Assembly (NCBI GenBank): GCA_023415935.1 | Contig: JAEZIX010000048.1 | Location: 9,783-73,782 of the forward strand | DNA length: 64,000 nt | Reading direction: 5' to 3' | Origin: Cyanobacteria bacterium OH_CDB_20 | GTDB taxonomy: Bacteria > Cyanobacteriota > Vampirovibrionia > Gastranaerophilales > Gastranaerophilaceae | Program-made: the position numbers and the translations under genes | Notes under the pieces: generated by a model | Told to the model about the DNA's origin: nothing | The model's input: the letters and a program-made list of their open reading frames with translations, nothing else | Databases searched by the model: none | Part shown: piece after piece, positions 45,598-53,386 of the stretch | Numbering within the stretch: position 1 is the stretch's first letter | Layout: each line of letters starts with the position of its first letter

Positions 45598-45801
45598 ATG
45601 GAGATTGAAATACTAGAATATCCGGCATTAGTCTATAAAGCTAATAGAAACAATGTTTTTATAGCGAATTGTATAGTAAAAAACCTTATGGGTTATGGCA
45701 AAACAGAAGAAGATGCTGTAAATAATCTTGAAAATGCCTTGAATCAAACTTATAAAGATTATATAGTTAAAGTAAGCCCGATGAAAGAGTTGGCACTTTA
45801 A
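45598..45801 (+). CDS. HicB-like small protein
   Basis: 67 residues of the HicB-type partial RNase H fold: YPALVYKANRNNVFIANCIVKNLMGYGKTEEDAVNNLENAL matches the usual pattern of an N-terminal Tyr-Pro strand, a 'cp.l.G.GkT.eEA..nL' segment and a helix. HicB antitoxins normally pair with HicA and often carry a DNA-binding tail; here there is neither a HicA gene nor such a tail, so it is an orphan or a housekeeping relative. AAGGA before the ATG; mrnC follows after 12 bases. Confidence 0.75.
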   Translation: MEIEILEYPALVYKANRNNVFIANCIVKNLMGYGKTEEDAVNNLENALNQTYKDYIVKVSPMKELAL

Positions 45802-45813
45802 TTAAGGTTTTTT

Positions 45814-46206
45814 ATGGATGATTTAAATATTAGGAATTATGCGCATATAGGTGACGCTGTTTATGAGGTTTTTATAAGAGAAAAGGTTATTTATTTGACT
45901 GCAAACTCTAATAAACTTCATTCTTATACGGTTAAGTTTGTTAATGCAGGTTTTCAGAAAGAGCTTTTGGAAAAAATTACAGAATTTCTTACAGAAGATG
46001 AAAAAGATTTGGTAAGAAGGGGACGTAATATACCTACATCTGCTGCAAGAAGGATAAATAAGTCACTTCATAGTTATGCAACAGCTCTTGAGGTGCTTCT
46101 GGGATATCATTATGTCCATAAAAAAGAAAGATATGTTGAGCTGTTAAATATTATCGAAAAAACTGTTGATTTTTCAGCAATTGTAAGGGGGGGGCATAGT
46201 GTTTGA
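45814..46206 (+). CDS. mrnC: Mini-ribonuclease III
   Basis: 130 residues, an RNase III catalytic domain without the dsRNA-binding domain, known to mature 23S rRNA ends in Firmicutes and present in cyanobacteria. Motifs: YAHIGDAVYEVFIRE with catalytic Asp14, the K-L-H-x-Y-T segment (SNKLHSYTVKFVNA), RRGRN, and SYATALEVLLGYHYV with the second acidic group. The last codons cross a run of eight G (46187-46194), and the gene overlaps the short frame at 46199 by eight bases. Confidence 0.93.
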   Translation: MDDLNIRNYAHIGDAVYEVFIREKVIYLTANSNKLHSYTVKFVNAGFQKELLEKITEFLTEDEKDLVRRGRNIPTSAARRINKSLHSYATALEVLLGYHYVHKKERYVELLNIIEKTVDFSAIVRGGHSV

Positions 46207-46360
46207 TATTTTTAAAAAGAAAAAATATTATTCGTGTGATTTTCTAAATAATGAGTTAGCTTTTTTTACAGATAGAATTACAAGCTGTTGTTCAGGTTAT
46301 GACGGAATTAAATATACAAAAAATATATTGGCTAAAGGTAAGTCTAACGAGGCTTCATAG
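46199..46360 (+). pseudogene. 53-codon frame overlapping mrnC; possible radical SAM N-terminal remnant
   Basis: A GTG-started frame of 53 residues, placed behind a G-rich ribosome-site-like tract (AAGGGGGGGG). The product, VFDIFKKKKYYSCDFLNNEL AFF... with a CC pair at residues 30-31, resembles the N-terminal lead-in of SPASM-type radical SAM proteins of this group ('C.FL.N.L.F..D.I..CC'), cut off long before any CxxxCxxC motif. It could be a decayed gene end or a genuine small protein coupled to mrnC. Removing one G from the G8 run would fuse it in frame to MrnC. Confidence 0.4.
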
Positions 46361-46452
46361 TGCGTTTCCAGCTTCAAAAGCGTTAGATTTCTTAACCAAT
46401 CAAAAATTTTCTTTTAAAATATATAAATTAGTGATATTATAATTAAAGTTAG

Positions 46453-46481
46453 AAAAGAAACGGTGTCCCGTTTCTTTTTTT
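46453..46481 (+). terminator. Strong hairpin/terminator in the rimP-nusA leader
   Basis: Perfect 11-bp stem AAAAGAAACGG/CCGTTTCTTTT, TGTC loop, then T-rich sequence. It begins about ten bases after a TATAAT (46438-46443) and lies 51 bases before rimP. It can be either the end of the mrnC transcript or an attenuator of the rimP-nusA operon. Confidence 0.75.
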
Positions 46482-46531
46482 ATTACCGCAGTACAATTTA
46501 TGTATTAGCTTGTTACAGAAAGGCAAAGGTT

Positions 46532-47059
46532 ATGAAGAAAGATAAAAATCAAAATGATTTGAGTCAAAATAAACATGACCATTTTAATAAAAAAGAGCTT
46601 ATGGATAAGCTAATTCCGCTTATTGATAATACGGCTATGAGGTTTAATCTTATACCAATTGAAGTTGATTTGTCTAAAGAAAATCACAAGTGGTTTTTGA
46701 GGATTTTTATCTATTCAACTGAAAAAAATATCGGTATTGAAGATTGTGAAAATGTTTCAAGAAGTCTTGGTGATTTTTTAGAAGAACTTATGCCTTTTAA
46801 ATTCTATTTAGAAGTAAGTTCTCCAGGTATAGAGAGAAAACTTAAATCAGATAGAGAATATATGGTTTTTAAAGGGAAAGATATTTCTCTAAAACTTAAA
46901 AATGCAATAGATGATAGCTTTGAGAAGCAGTTTGTTGCAAAAATACTTGATTTTGATGAATCAGAAGGGCTAAAAATCTTCAGATATCTTGATAAAAAAG
47001 AGTTTACAGTTAAAAAAGACAATATAATTTACGCAAAATTATACGATAATACGTTATAG
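46532..47059 (+). CDS. rimP: Ribosome maturation factor RimP
   Basis: 175 residues from ATG 46532, with AAAGG/AAAGGT sites upstream; a frame extension back to 46463 runs into the terminator hairpin and is rejected. RimP helps assemble the 30S subunit. The N-terminal domain has IPIEVDLSKENHKWFLRIFIYS and IEDCENVSRSLGDFLEE. The conserved LEVSSPGIERKLKSDREYMVFKGKDI is the family signature, followed by an Sm-like C-terminal domain. It has an unusually basic and Asn/Gln-rich first 25 residues. nusA follows after ten bases. Confidence 0.94.
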   Translation: MKKDKNQNDLSQNKHDHFNKKELMDKLIPLIDNTAMRFNLIPIEVDLSKENHKWFLRIFIYSTEKNIGIEDCENVSRSLGDFLEELMPFKFYLEVSSPGIERKLKSDREYMVFKGKDISLKLKNAIDDSFEKQFVAKILDFDESEGLKIFRYLDKKEFTVKKDNIIYAKLYDNTL

Positions 47060-47069
47060 GAGATAAAAA

Positions 47070-48308
47070 ATGATTAAAATCGGAACGGCATTATTTGAAG
47101 CTTGTGAAGAGCTTGAAAGAGAAAAGGGTATTTCAAAAGATGTATTAATTTCGTCATTATGTGACGCAATGGTTACAGCTTATAAAAAACATATAAAAGT
47201 TAAAGAAGCACCAAATGTTGAAGCAATTTTAGATGAACAAACGGGTGAAATCGGTGTTTTTAGAACAAAACTAGTTGTTGAAGAAGTTGAAGATGAAAAT
47301 CTTGAAATTTCTTTAGAAGCAGCAAAAGAAATTGATGATGAAGTTGAACTAGAAGACGAAGTTAAAATCGAAGTAACTCCTGAAAACTTTGGTAGAATTG
47401 CAGCTCAATCAGCGAAACAAGTTATTACCCAAAGAATCAGAGAAGCTGAAAGAAAACTTGTACTAGACGAATTTTTAGACAAAAAAGGCACTTTAACAAC
47501 AGGTATCATTCAACGTGTTGAAAACAGAAATGTAATAGTCAACATCGGTAAAACTGATGCTATTATGCCTCAAAAAGAACAAATTCCTGGCGAATATTAC
47601 AAATCAGGAAGCAGAATCAGAGTATTCGTCCTTAATGTAAAAGAAACATCTAGACTTCCTCAAGTAATTGTTTCTCACGCTCATTCAGAAATTGTAAGAG
47701 AATTATTTGAACTTGAAGTTCCTGAAATTGAAGATGGTATTGTTGAAATCAAATCTATTGCAAGAGAAGCAGGATTCAGAACTAAAATTGCAGTAGCAAG
47801 TAATGACCCTGACGTTGATTCAGTCGGAGCTTGCATAGGACCAAGAGGTTCTAGAATTCAAACTATCATCGGCGAATTAAGAAACGAAAAAATTGATATC
47901 GTGAGATATTCTGAGGATCCTGTTGAATATATTGTAAACGCACTTGCTCCTGCAAGAATTGTTTCAGTTGATATTTTGGCAGATGATGAAACATCAAAAG
48001 AAGCATTCGTAATAGTTCCAGATGATCAGCTAAGCCTTGCAATCGGAAGAGAAGGTCAAAACGTTAGACTTGCTCATAAACTAACAGGCTGGAAAATAGA
48101 TATTAAGAGTGTTTCTCAAGCTGAAACTATGGAAAGAGAAAGACCTGAAGCTGTTGTTTATGACAACGATGAAGAGCCTGAATATGAAGCTGATGATGAA
48201 CTTCAAGAAGAAATTGCAGAAGAAATGAATCAGCAAGTATACGAAGAAGAAGATGTCTTAGCAGAAGAAGCAGCAGAAGAAGTTGCTGAAGAAACAGAAG
48301 AAGAATAA
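47070..48308 (+). CDS. nusA: Transcription termination/antitermination factor NusA
   Basis: 412 residues. N-terminal RNA polymerase-binding domain (about 1-125), S1 domain (about 135-200: GTLTTGIIQRVENRNVIVNIGKTDAIMPQKEQIPGE), KH1 and KH2 (about 230-345: TKIAVASNDPDVDSVGACIGPRGSRIQTIIGELRNEKIDIVRY; SLAIGREGQNVRLAHKLTGWKIDI). It ends in an acidic tail of about 60 residues rich in Glu in place of the acidic-repeat domains of E. coli. GGAGAT before the ATG. The usual next genes ylxR and infB are missing; a hairpin follows instead. Confidence 0.96.
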   Translation: MIKIGTALFEACEELEREKGISKDVLISSLCDAMVTAYKKHIKVKEAPNVEAILDEQTGEIGVFRTKLVVEEVEDENLEISLEAAKEIDDEVELEDEVKIEVTPENFGRIAAQSAKQVITQRIREAERKLVLDEFLDKKGTLTTGIIQRVENRNVIVNIGKTDAIMPQKEQIPGEYYKSGSRIRVFVLNVKETSRLPQVIVSHAHSEIVRELFELEVPEIEDGIVEIKSIAREAGFRTKIAVASNDPDVDSVGACIGPRGSRIQTIIGELRNEKIDIVRYSEDPVEYIVNALAPARIVSVDILADDETSKEAFVIVPDDQLSLAIGREGQNVRLAHKLTGWKIDIKSVSQAETMERERPEAVVYDNDEEPEYEADDELQEEIAEEMNQQVYEEEDVLAEEAAEEVAEETEEE

Positions 48309-48327
48309 GATATATAGTATGACAATA

Positions 48328-48362
48328 AAAGATGGTTATTTATTAATAGCCATCTTTTACTA
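48328..48362 (+). terminator. Probable terminator after nusA
   Basis: AAAAGATGG/CCATCTTTT stem with an AT-rich inner part and loop, 20 bases after the nusA stop, followed by a short T run. Confidence 0.6.
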
Positions 48363-48438
48363 TATTAATAATATTTTTTTGAGTTAAAATGAACATGGTA
48401 AAATGCAGTATCGTTTTATTACTTAGAGGATTTATAAA

Positions 48439-50562
48439 ATGAAAAAAATAATATTAGGGTTAGTTGTTTTTTCAGCATTATCAATGAATATCGGATTTTG
48501 CGAGCAGTATTATGATGATTATTCTGCTCCAGAGGGAACTTATTACCAGACTGGGCTTAATTATCTGCAAAATAATCAATATACAAGTGCAATTCTAGAG
48601 TTTAAAAAGGCACTCAGAGAAAACTCGAATGACTTATCATCAAAAATTGGTATAACAAACGCTTACATTTCAAGAGCTGCTTATTACAACAATAAAACTC
48701 AAGAATATACGAAAGCTGCAAACGATTTGCGCTCTGCAGTATTTTATATGAAATATTACGATGATATGGCAAACGATTATAATACAAGTCAGGCAATGGC
48801 AGCGGCTATCCAAAACTTAGATGTCATTTTATCTTCAACAAACTATGATAAATCTGCAAAAAATAGAGCAAATACTGCAAGAAATTTACGTACGCAAGGT
48901 GAATTTGCAGCAAGTGCTTATGAATATTTTCAATTGATAGACACTCCTGCATACCAAAAAGACGCAAATGCTGCAATCGGTGATATTATGACCATATTGG
49001 GTAGGGGAACAAAATCTGTGTTCTATTATGAAAGAGCTGTTAATATGGACTCTAAAAATGCAGATTTGCACCTAAAACTTGCTAGAGCTTACGATTCAAT
49101 TGGAAACACTGATGGAGCGGCTAGAGAATATAACCTAGCTCTTCAAAATTCAAGTGAACAAGAAGATATTTTAGCTTCACTTGAAAAAATTTGGATGCAA
49201 AAAATATCTCTAAACAATGCTGATGCTGAAGCGCATGCCAATTTGGGTGTTGTTTACCAAAAACAAGGTAAATACGATGCTGCTATGGCTGAGTATCAAA
49301 AAGCTGAATCTATTAACCCTGCAAATGTCACCACAAGGCTTAATATGGGAACGCTTTATCAGTATCAAAAGAATTATGACGGCGCAATATCTGCTTACAA
49401 TTCTATTTTGCAGCTTTATCCGAACCATGTTAACGCGCATATATATAAAGCCCAATGCTTAAAAGAACTTGGCAGAAGTAATGAAGCTATTACTGAGTAT
49501 AGAACTGTTCTTGCCTATGAACCACAAAATACAGTTGCAAAACAAGAAATATTTGATATTTTGAAACTTACAATGTCTCCTCAAGAAGTTATGACATACT
49601 TGTATCAAAATGGAAGTGCAGATTCAGACAGTTTTTATGATTTTGCCTATGAGCTCCACAAACAAAATAAACTTGATGATGCGATTACTTTTTACAACGA
49701 AACAATCAAATTGAATCCTCAAAAAGAAGACTGTTATGTGAATTTATCTCAAGCATACAGGCAAAAAGGTGATAATCAAAAAGCATTAGAAGTAATTCAA
49801 AAAGCAAAAGCTATGTTCCCTTCTAATAAGACTGTTTTGAATCAGTATAATTCTCTTGTTGCAGAAGCTGCGTCAGGCTTATATGCTGATGCAACAAATC
49901 TTTTTGAACAAGGGAAATATCAAGAAGCTATAACTAAATATCTTTCAATACAGCCTCAAACAGATGAGTCTACCCTTGGCGTTGCTGCTTCTTATCAGGC
50001 TCTTGAAAATTATCCAAAAGCGCTTGAATATTACAAAAAGGCATTGGCTCTTGATGCAACAAATGCCGACATTCCATATTATTTGGGTTCTGTTTATATG
50101 AATTTGAATGATTATGCTAATGCTAAAACTTACTTAAACAAAGCAATTGCTATGAATCCAAGTAATGCGCAGGCAAAAAATCTACTGAAATTTGTTAATG
50201 AGCAAGAAAGCAATAGTAAACTTGATAAAGCCTTAGATTTGTACGACAAGGGTAATTTCCTTGAAGCATTGAAACTTCTAAATGCAATTATTGCTGCTGA
50301 TGTAAAAAATGGTACAGCATATTATTATAGAGGCCTAGTTTATGATGCTCAAAAGAAATATAATTTGGCGATTATCGAGTATCAAACGGCGCTTAAATAC
50401 ACAACAGACTTGTATCTTGCTTATTATTCAATGGCTGTAGACTATGATACACTTGGAAAATACCAACTTGCAAAATCTTCTTATCAAAAATATTTGGCTT
50501 CAGGGCCAGAGCTTAATGAATACACTAAATATGCAAGAAAAAGAGTTGCAGAAATAAAATAA
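48439..50562 (+). CDS. Secreted tetratricopeptide-repeat protein, second paralog
   Basis: 707 residues. Signal peptide MKKIILGLVVFSALSMNIGFC with Cys at position 21, so a lipoprotein is possible though the lipobox (GFC) is only partial. About 14 TPR units follow, for example AHANLGVVYQKQGKYDAAMAEYQKAESINP and IPYYLGSVYMNLNDYANAKTYLNKAIAMNP. The last 250 residues align by eye with the TPR protein at 30067, sharing a unit of the type AYYYRGLV. AGAGGA before the ATG. dusB starts three bases after the stop, so they share an mRNA. Confidence 0.88.
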   Translation: MKKIILGLVVFSALSMNIGFCEQYYDDYSAPEGTYYQTGLNYLQNNQYTSAILEFKKALRENSNDLSSKIGITNAYISRAAYYNNKTQEYTKAANDLRSAVFYMKYYDDMANDYNTSQAMAAAIQNLDVILSSTNYDKSAKNRANTARNLRTQGEFAASAYEYFQLIDTPAYQKDANAAIGDIMTILGRGTKSVFYYERAVNMDSKNADLHLKLARAYDSIGNTDGAAREYNLALQNSSEQEDILASLEKIWMQKISLNNADAEAHANLGVVYQKQGKYDAAMAEYQKAESINPANVTTRLNMGTLYQYQKNYDGAISAYNSILQLYPNHVNAHIYKAQCLKELGRSNEAITEYRTVLAYEPQNTVAKQEIFDILKLTMSPQEVMTYLYQNGSADSDSFYDFAYELHKQNKLDDAITFYNETIKLNPQKEDCYVNLSQAYRQKGDNQKALEVIQKAKAMFPSNKTVLNQYNSLVAEAASGLYADATNLFEQGKYQEAITKYLSIQPQTDESTLGVAASYQALENYPKALEYYKKALALDATNADIPYYLGSVYMNLNDYANAKTYLNKAIAMNPSNAQAKNLLKFVNEQESNSKLDKALDLYDKGNFLEALKLLNAIIAADVKNGTAYYYRGLVYDAQKKYNLAIIEYQTALKYTTDLYLAYYSMAVDYDTLGKYQLAKSSYQKYLASGPELNEYTKYARKRVAEIK

Positions 50563-50565
50563 ACA

Positions 50566-51546
50566 ATGAACGAGCAGATACAAAAAGGAATTGAGATTGG
50601 AAGTCTTAAAGTCAATAGTAAAGTAAGCCTTGCTCCTATGGCGGGGATTACTGATACTGTTTTGAGGCAGCTTGTAAGAAGATTTTCTCCAAATTCTCTT
50701 CTTACAACAGAAATGCTTAGCTCAGAAGCTCTAGTTCAAAGACCAACCGGTGCAATTTTAAAATATGAAGAGTTCGAAAAGCCTCTTGTTTTCCAGATTT
50801 CAGGGCATAAACCTCACTTAATAGCAAAAGCAGCTAAGATAGTAGAACATATGGCATCTGCAATCGATATAAATATGGGTTGTCCCGTAAATAAAGTTGT
50901 TAAAGGGACAGACGGTTGTGCTCTTATGAAAAATCCTGAGCTTGCTTCTGACATAATAAAAGCGGTAAAAGATGCTGTTGAAATACCTGTTACTTGCAAA
51001 TTTAGGCTTGGGTGGAGTTTAGATGAGATAAACTTTGTCGAGTTTGCTAAAAAAATGGAAGAATCAGGCGCAGAATTTATTACTATCCACGCTCGAACCA
51101 GAAAACAATTTTATTCTGGTGAAGCTGATTGGGCAAAGGTTAAAGACCTTAAAGGCGAGATTAAAATACCTTACTTTATTAATGGGGATATAAATTCTGT
51201 TGAAAAAGCTAAAATGGCACTTGAGCTCTCAGGAGCAGACGGAGTTGCTGTTGCAAGAGGCGTAATGGGGGACCCATCATTAATCCATCGCATAGAACAT
51301 TATTTTAGTACCGGTGAAGTACTTCAAGAGCCGACTTTACAGGATAAAATTGAACTTTTAAAATGGCATATAAACAAAGAAATTGAATTAAGGCGTGAAG
51401 ACGTTGCAATAAAATTTGTCAGAAAGTTCTACCCGTATTATATTAAAGGAATACGCGGCGGCTCTGAATACCGCGGGAAACTTGTTACTGAAACGTCACT
51501 TGATAAAATAATAGAAACTCTTGATAGGATTGCTGAAGTTGGATAA
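50566..51546 (+). CDS. dusB: tRNA-dihydrouridine synthase, DusB type
   Basis: 326 residues, FMN enzyme reducing uridines in the tRNA D-loop. Motifs: LAPMAGITDTVLRQL, INMGCPVNKVVKGTDGCALMKNPE with the catalytic Cys, VTCKFRLGW, FITIHARTRKQFYSGEADW, FINGDI and GVAVARGVMGDPSLI, then the helical C-terminal domain with KFYPYYIKG. It begins three bases after the TPR gene and overlaps the GIY-YIG gene at its end. Confidence 0.95.
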   Translation: MNEQIQKGIEIGSLKVNSKVSLAPMAGITDTVLRQLVRRFSPNSLLTTEMLSSEALVQRPTGAILKYEEFEKPLVFQISGHKPHLIAKAAKIVEHMASAIDINMGCPVNKVVKGTDGCALMKNPELASDIIKAVKDAVEIPVTCKFRLGWSLDEINFVEFAKKMEESGAEFITIHARTRKQFYSGEADWAKVKDLKGEIKIPYFINGDINSVEKAKMALELSGADGVAVARGVMGDPSLIHRIEHYFSTGEVLQEPTLQDKIELLKWHINKEIELRREDVAIKFVRKFYPYYIKGIRGGSEYRGKLVTETSLDKIIETLDRIAEVG

Positions 51547-51823
51547 AAAATATTTTGTCTATATTCTTGAAACTCAAAACGACACGCTTTACTGCGGTTA
51601 TACTGATGATGTAAAAAAACGTTATCAAAAACACCTTGATGGAACAGGGGCAAAATACACAAAAGCTTTTAAGCCTCGAAAACTTTTGTATGTTGCTGGC
51701 TTTGAGACTAAGCAAGAAGCTACAAAAGAAGAATATAGAATAAAACATCTTACAAGAAGTGAAAAAATAAGATTGATTGAAGAAAACATTGGTGATAATA
51801 TAGTTGGTAAAGTGGGCGTATAG
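51539..51823 (+). CDS. GIY-YIG domain protein (UPF0213 type)
   Basis: 94 residues of the single-domain GIY-YIG family: YFVYILETQNDTLYCGYTDDVKKRYQKHLDGTGAKYTKAFKPRKLLYV, then EATKEEYRIKHLTRSEK. The first YxxYIL..(G)Y pair and the Arg and Glu of the fold are present. The start is TTG 51539, inside the end of dusB, with AGGA nine bases upstream; further TTG codons at 51530 and 51521 are possible. Small members of this family are mostly uncharacterised; some cut DNA. Confidence 0.8.
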   Translation: MDKKYFVYILETQNDTLYCGYTDDVKKRYQKHLDGTGAKYTKAFKPRKLLYVAGFETKQEATKEEYRIKHLTRSEKIRLIEENIGDNIVGKVGV

Positions 51824-51825
51824 TT

Positions 51826-51872
51826 CAGTTATCAAGCGACGTCTTGCTTCACGTAAAAGATTTAAATAATAA
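51826..51872 (+). other. tRNA 5'-half-like fragment
   Basis: Starting in the last codons of the GIY-YIG gene, GGGCGTATAGTTCAGTTATC reads like a tRNA acceptor and D-arm (A-box type). It is followed by an ACGT/ACGT mini-stem enclosing a loop with TGC. No T-arm or 3' acceptor follows, so it is not a functional tRNA. It could be chance or a decayed tRNA next to tRNA-Lys. Confidence 0.25.
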
Positions 51873-51894
51873 AATGAAAATTGAATAAAAAAAT

Positions 51895-51967
51895 GGGTGC
51901 GTAGCTCAGTTGGTAGAGCAACTGACTCTTAATCAGTAGGTCCGGGGTTCGAGACCCCGCACACCCA
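51895..51967 (+). tRNA. trnK: tRNA-Lys (CTT anticodon)
   Basis: 73 bases without encoded CCA. Acceptor GGGTGCG/CACACCC with a C-A mismatch at pair 6:67, D-stem GCTC/GAGC, anticodon stem ACTGA/TCAGT with loop CTCTTAA (anticodon CTT), T-stem CGGGG/CCCCG with loop TTCGAGA, discriminator A. It sits downstream of the dusB/GIY-YIG genes on the same strand. Confidence 0.95.
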
Positions 51968-52006
51968 GTTTTTAGAAAATTACTATGTCGATGTTTGAGG
52001 AAGATT

Positions 52007-52462
52007 ATGTCTGAAGAAATTGATAAAGTTGATAAAATTAAGAAACATTCTATCTTTTCGTTTGTATTTTTGACAATGATTACTCTAGGACTGTACTATT
52101 ATTATTGGCTTTTTTCAAATTATTCTAAACTCAATGATTTAGTGCCTGACTCAAGAAACAAAATTGGCTTAGGAATGCTAGTTACATTATTTATTTTATG
52201 GCTTTTAAGTCTTATATGTGTGTTCTCTATGCCACAGAATGTTCATTCAAGCTACTTTAATTCCATCTATGATGCTCTAAGAACTTTAAGTTATTTGTTT
52301 TCGACAATTATATCTTTAAAATCCTTGAGATTGGTTGAATTATATGCAAAAGAAAAATACAATATTAATTTACAATATAGTATAGTTTTATGTGTCATTT
52401 TTGGTTTATTGTACGTAGTATTTTCATTGAAGAATTATAAAGAAGATATACAATTAAATTAA
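52007..52462 (+). CDS. Small membrane protein (DUF4234-like)
   Basis: 151 residues from ATG 52007, which has GAGGA five bases upstream; a TTG at 51995 in frame is less likely. After a charged N-terminus comes KKHSIFSFVFLTMITLGLYYYYWLF, the pattern of DUF4234-type proteins ('..iT.GiY.iyW'). Four hydrophobic segments are seen (about 18-38, 56-78, 90-108, 122-140). It ends in a basic/acidic tail. Function unknown. Confidence 0.7.
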   Translation: MSEEIDKVDKIKKHSIFSFVFLTMITLGLYYYYWLFSNYSKLNDLVPDSRNKIGLGMLVTLFILWLLSLICVFSMPQNVHSSYFNSIYDALRTLSYLFSTIISLKSLRLVELYAKEKYNINLQYSIVLCVIFGLLYVVFSLKNYKEDIQLN

Positions 52463-52822
52463 TTTCATATTTTATTATTTATTCAGAAATTTTCTAGAGT
52501 GGGTAATTCTGCCTACCCTATCTGCTTTTGAGTTTAGTTGTTTATGGTCTAAAAATATGCTATAATACCATAATATCTTTCCATTTTATTTTTGTTATCA
52601 GTTGATTGTTAGGGAAATACTAAAACGTATGTTTTGTTTGTATAGTTTTATTTTTAATACTATTGAAAAAAGGCTCAATGATGCTTACGTTTTAAGGTGC
52701 GAAAAATTAGTTTCATAAAGCGGGATAGGTAACTCTGTCTCGCTAGAATATGTTTTTATTGGCAATAACTTTATTGCCAATGCTCTTATTTTTTACACCT
52801 ATAACTCATTAAGGAGATCAGA
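52463..52822 (+). other. 360-bp intergenic region with three hairpins
   Basis: No gene seen. It holds a GGGTA/TACCC hairpin (52502-52519), an AGCGGGA/TCTCGCT hairpin (52719-52744) and an 11-bp inverted repeat ATTGGCAATAA/TTATTGCCAAT (52758-52781) before a T-rich stretch. The first two enclose related sequences (GGTAATTCTGCCT and GGTAACTCTGTCT). The region could be a structured leader of the gene at 52823 or a small RNA. Confidence 0.5.
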
Positions 52823-53341
52823 ATGAAAAATATTAACGATTTTGAAGAAAAATTCAAAAAGAGATCAAATACACTATTAATACTTGATTATAACGGGAAA
52901 GTTTCCTCAACTGAGCCTAAAATGAATTCGCCATTATCAAATACAAGATTTAAAAGGGTAATGGAGAATTTTGCGCGCAAAGATTCTTTGAAAGTAGCAA
53001 TAATAACAAATAAAGAAATAAATAAGTTTAAAAAAGAATATGGATTTGATGTAAATGAGATTAACATTTATGGCTTATCAAAGGGTGAACTTAAAAATGA
53101 AGAAGGTAGTACTTTTGAAAGTGAAGAAAAAATCATTGCAGATATAGTTGCCAGCAATCCTGACTATGAAGTCATATACGTAGGAGATGACAAAATATTG
53201 ATTTCTAAAACAAAACAATTGGGCGGGTCTGCAATCGGTATTCTTCCATTATGTGCAAAAGGTAAGAAAAACGTTGATTTCACAGTTTCTCAGAATAAAT
53301 TTGAAGAAACACTTATTACTATTAACAATTTATATATTTAA
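52823..53341 (+). CDS. Degenerate HAD-fold protein resembling trehalose-phosphatase
   Basis: 172 residues. LLILDYNGKVSS (Asp22-Tyr-Asn24-Gly) is the HAD motif I position; trehalose-6-phosphate phosphatases read LDYDGTL there. VAIITNKE (Thr62) suits motif II and VIYVGDDK (residues 118-124) motif IV. The second Asp of motif I, the general acid, is Asn24, and the usual cap domain is absent (family about 240-260 residues). It may have lost phosphatase activity or act as a regulatory or binding protein. AAGGAG before the ATG is strong. A terminator follows. Confidence 0.65.
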   Translation: MKNINDFEEKFKKRSNTLLILDYNGKVSSTEPKMNSPLSNTRFKRVMENFARKDSLKVAIITNKEINKFKKEYGFDVNEINIYGLSKGELKNEEGSTFESEEKIIADIVASNPDYEVIYVGDDKILISKTKQLGGSAIGILPLCAKGKKNVDFTVSQNKFEETLITINNLYI

Positions 53342-53360
53342 TTGAATTTACAGGATAAAG

Positions 53361-53386
53361 GAGGCCTTTAGCAAGGTCTCTTTTTT
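53361..53386 (+). terminator. Terminator of the HAD-like gene
   Basis: GAGGCCTT/AAGGTCTC stem (one G-T pair), TAGC loop, T6. It touches the stop codon of the convergent gene at 53385. Confidence 0.75.

Noticed and set aside
45598..46206. HicAB toxin-antitoxin pair
   Set aside because: The gene after the HicB-like protein is clearly Mini-RNase III, not HicA, and no HicA-sized frame precedes it.
46463..46531. N-terminal extension of RimP to 46463
   Set aside because: It would start inside the terminator hairpin; ATG 46532 has a ribosome site and the family length.
52823..53341. Trehalose-phosphatase (otsB) as a functional annotation
   Set aside because: The general acid is replaced, the cap is absent and there is no otsA neighbour, so a functional name is not supported.
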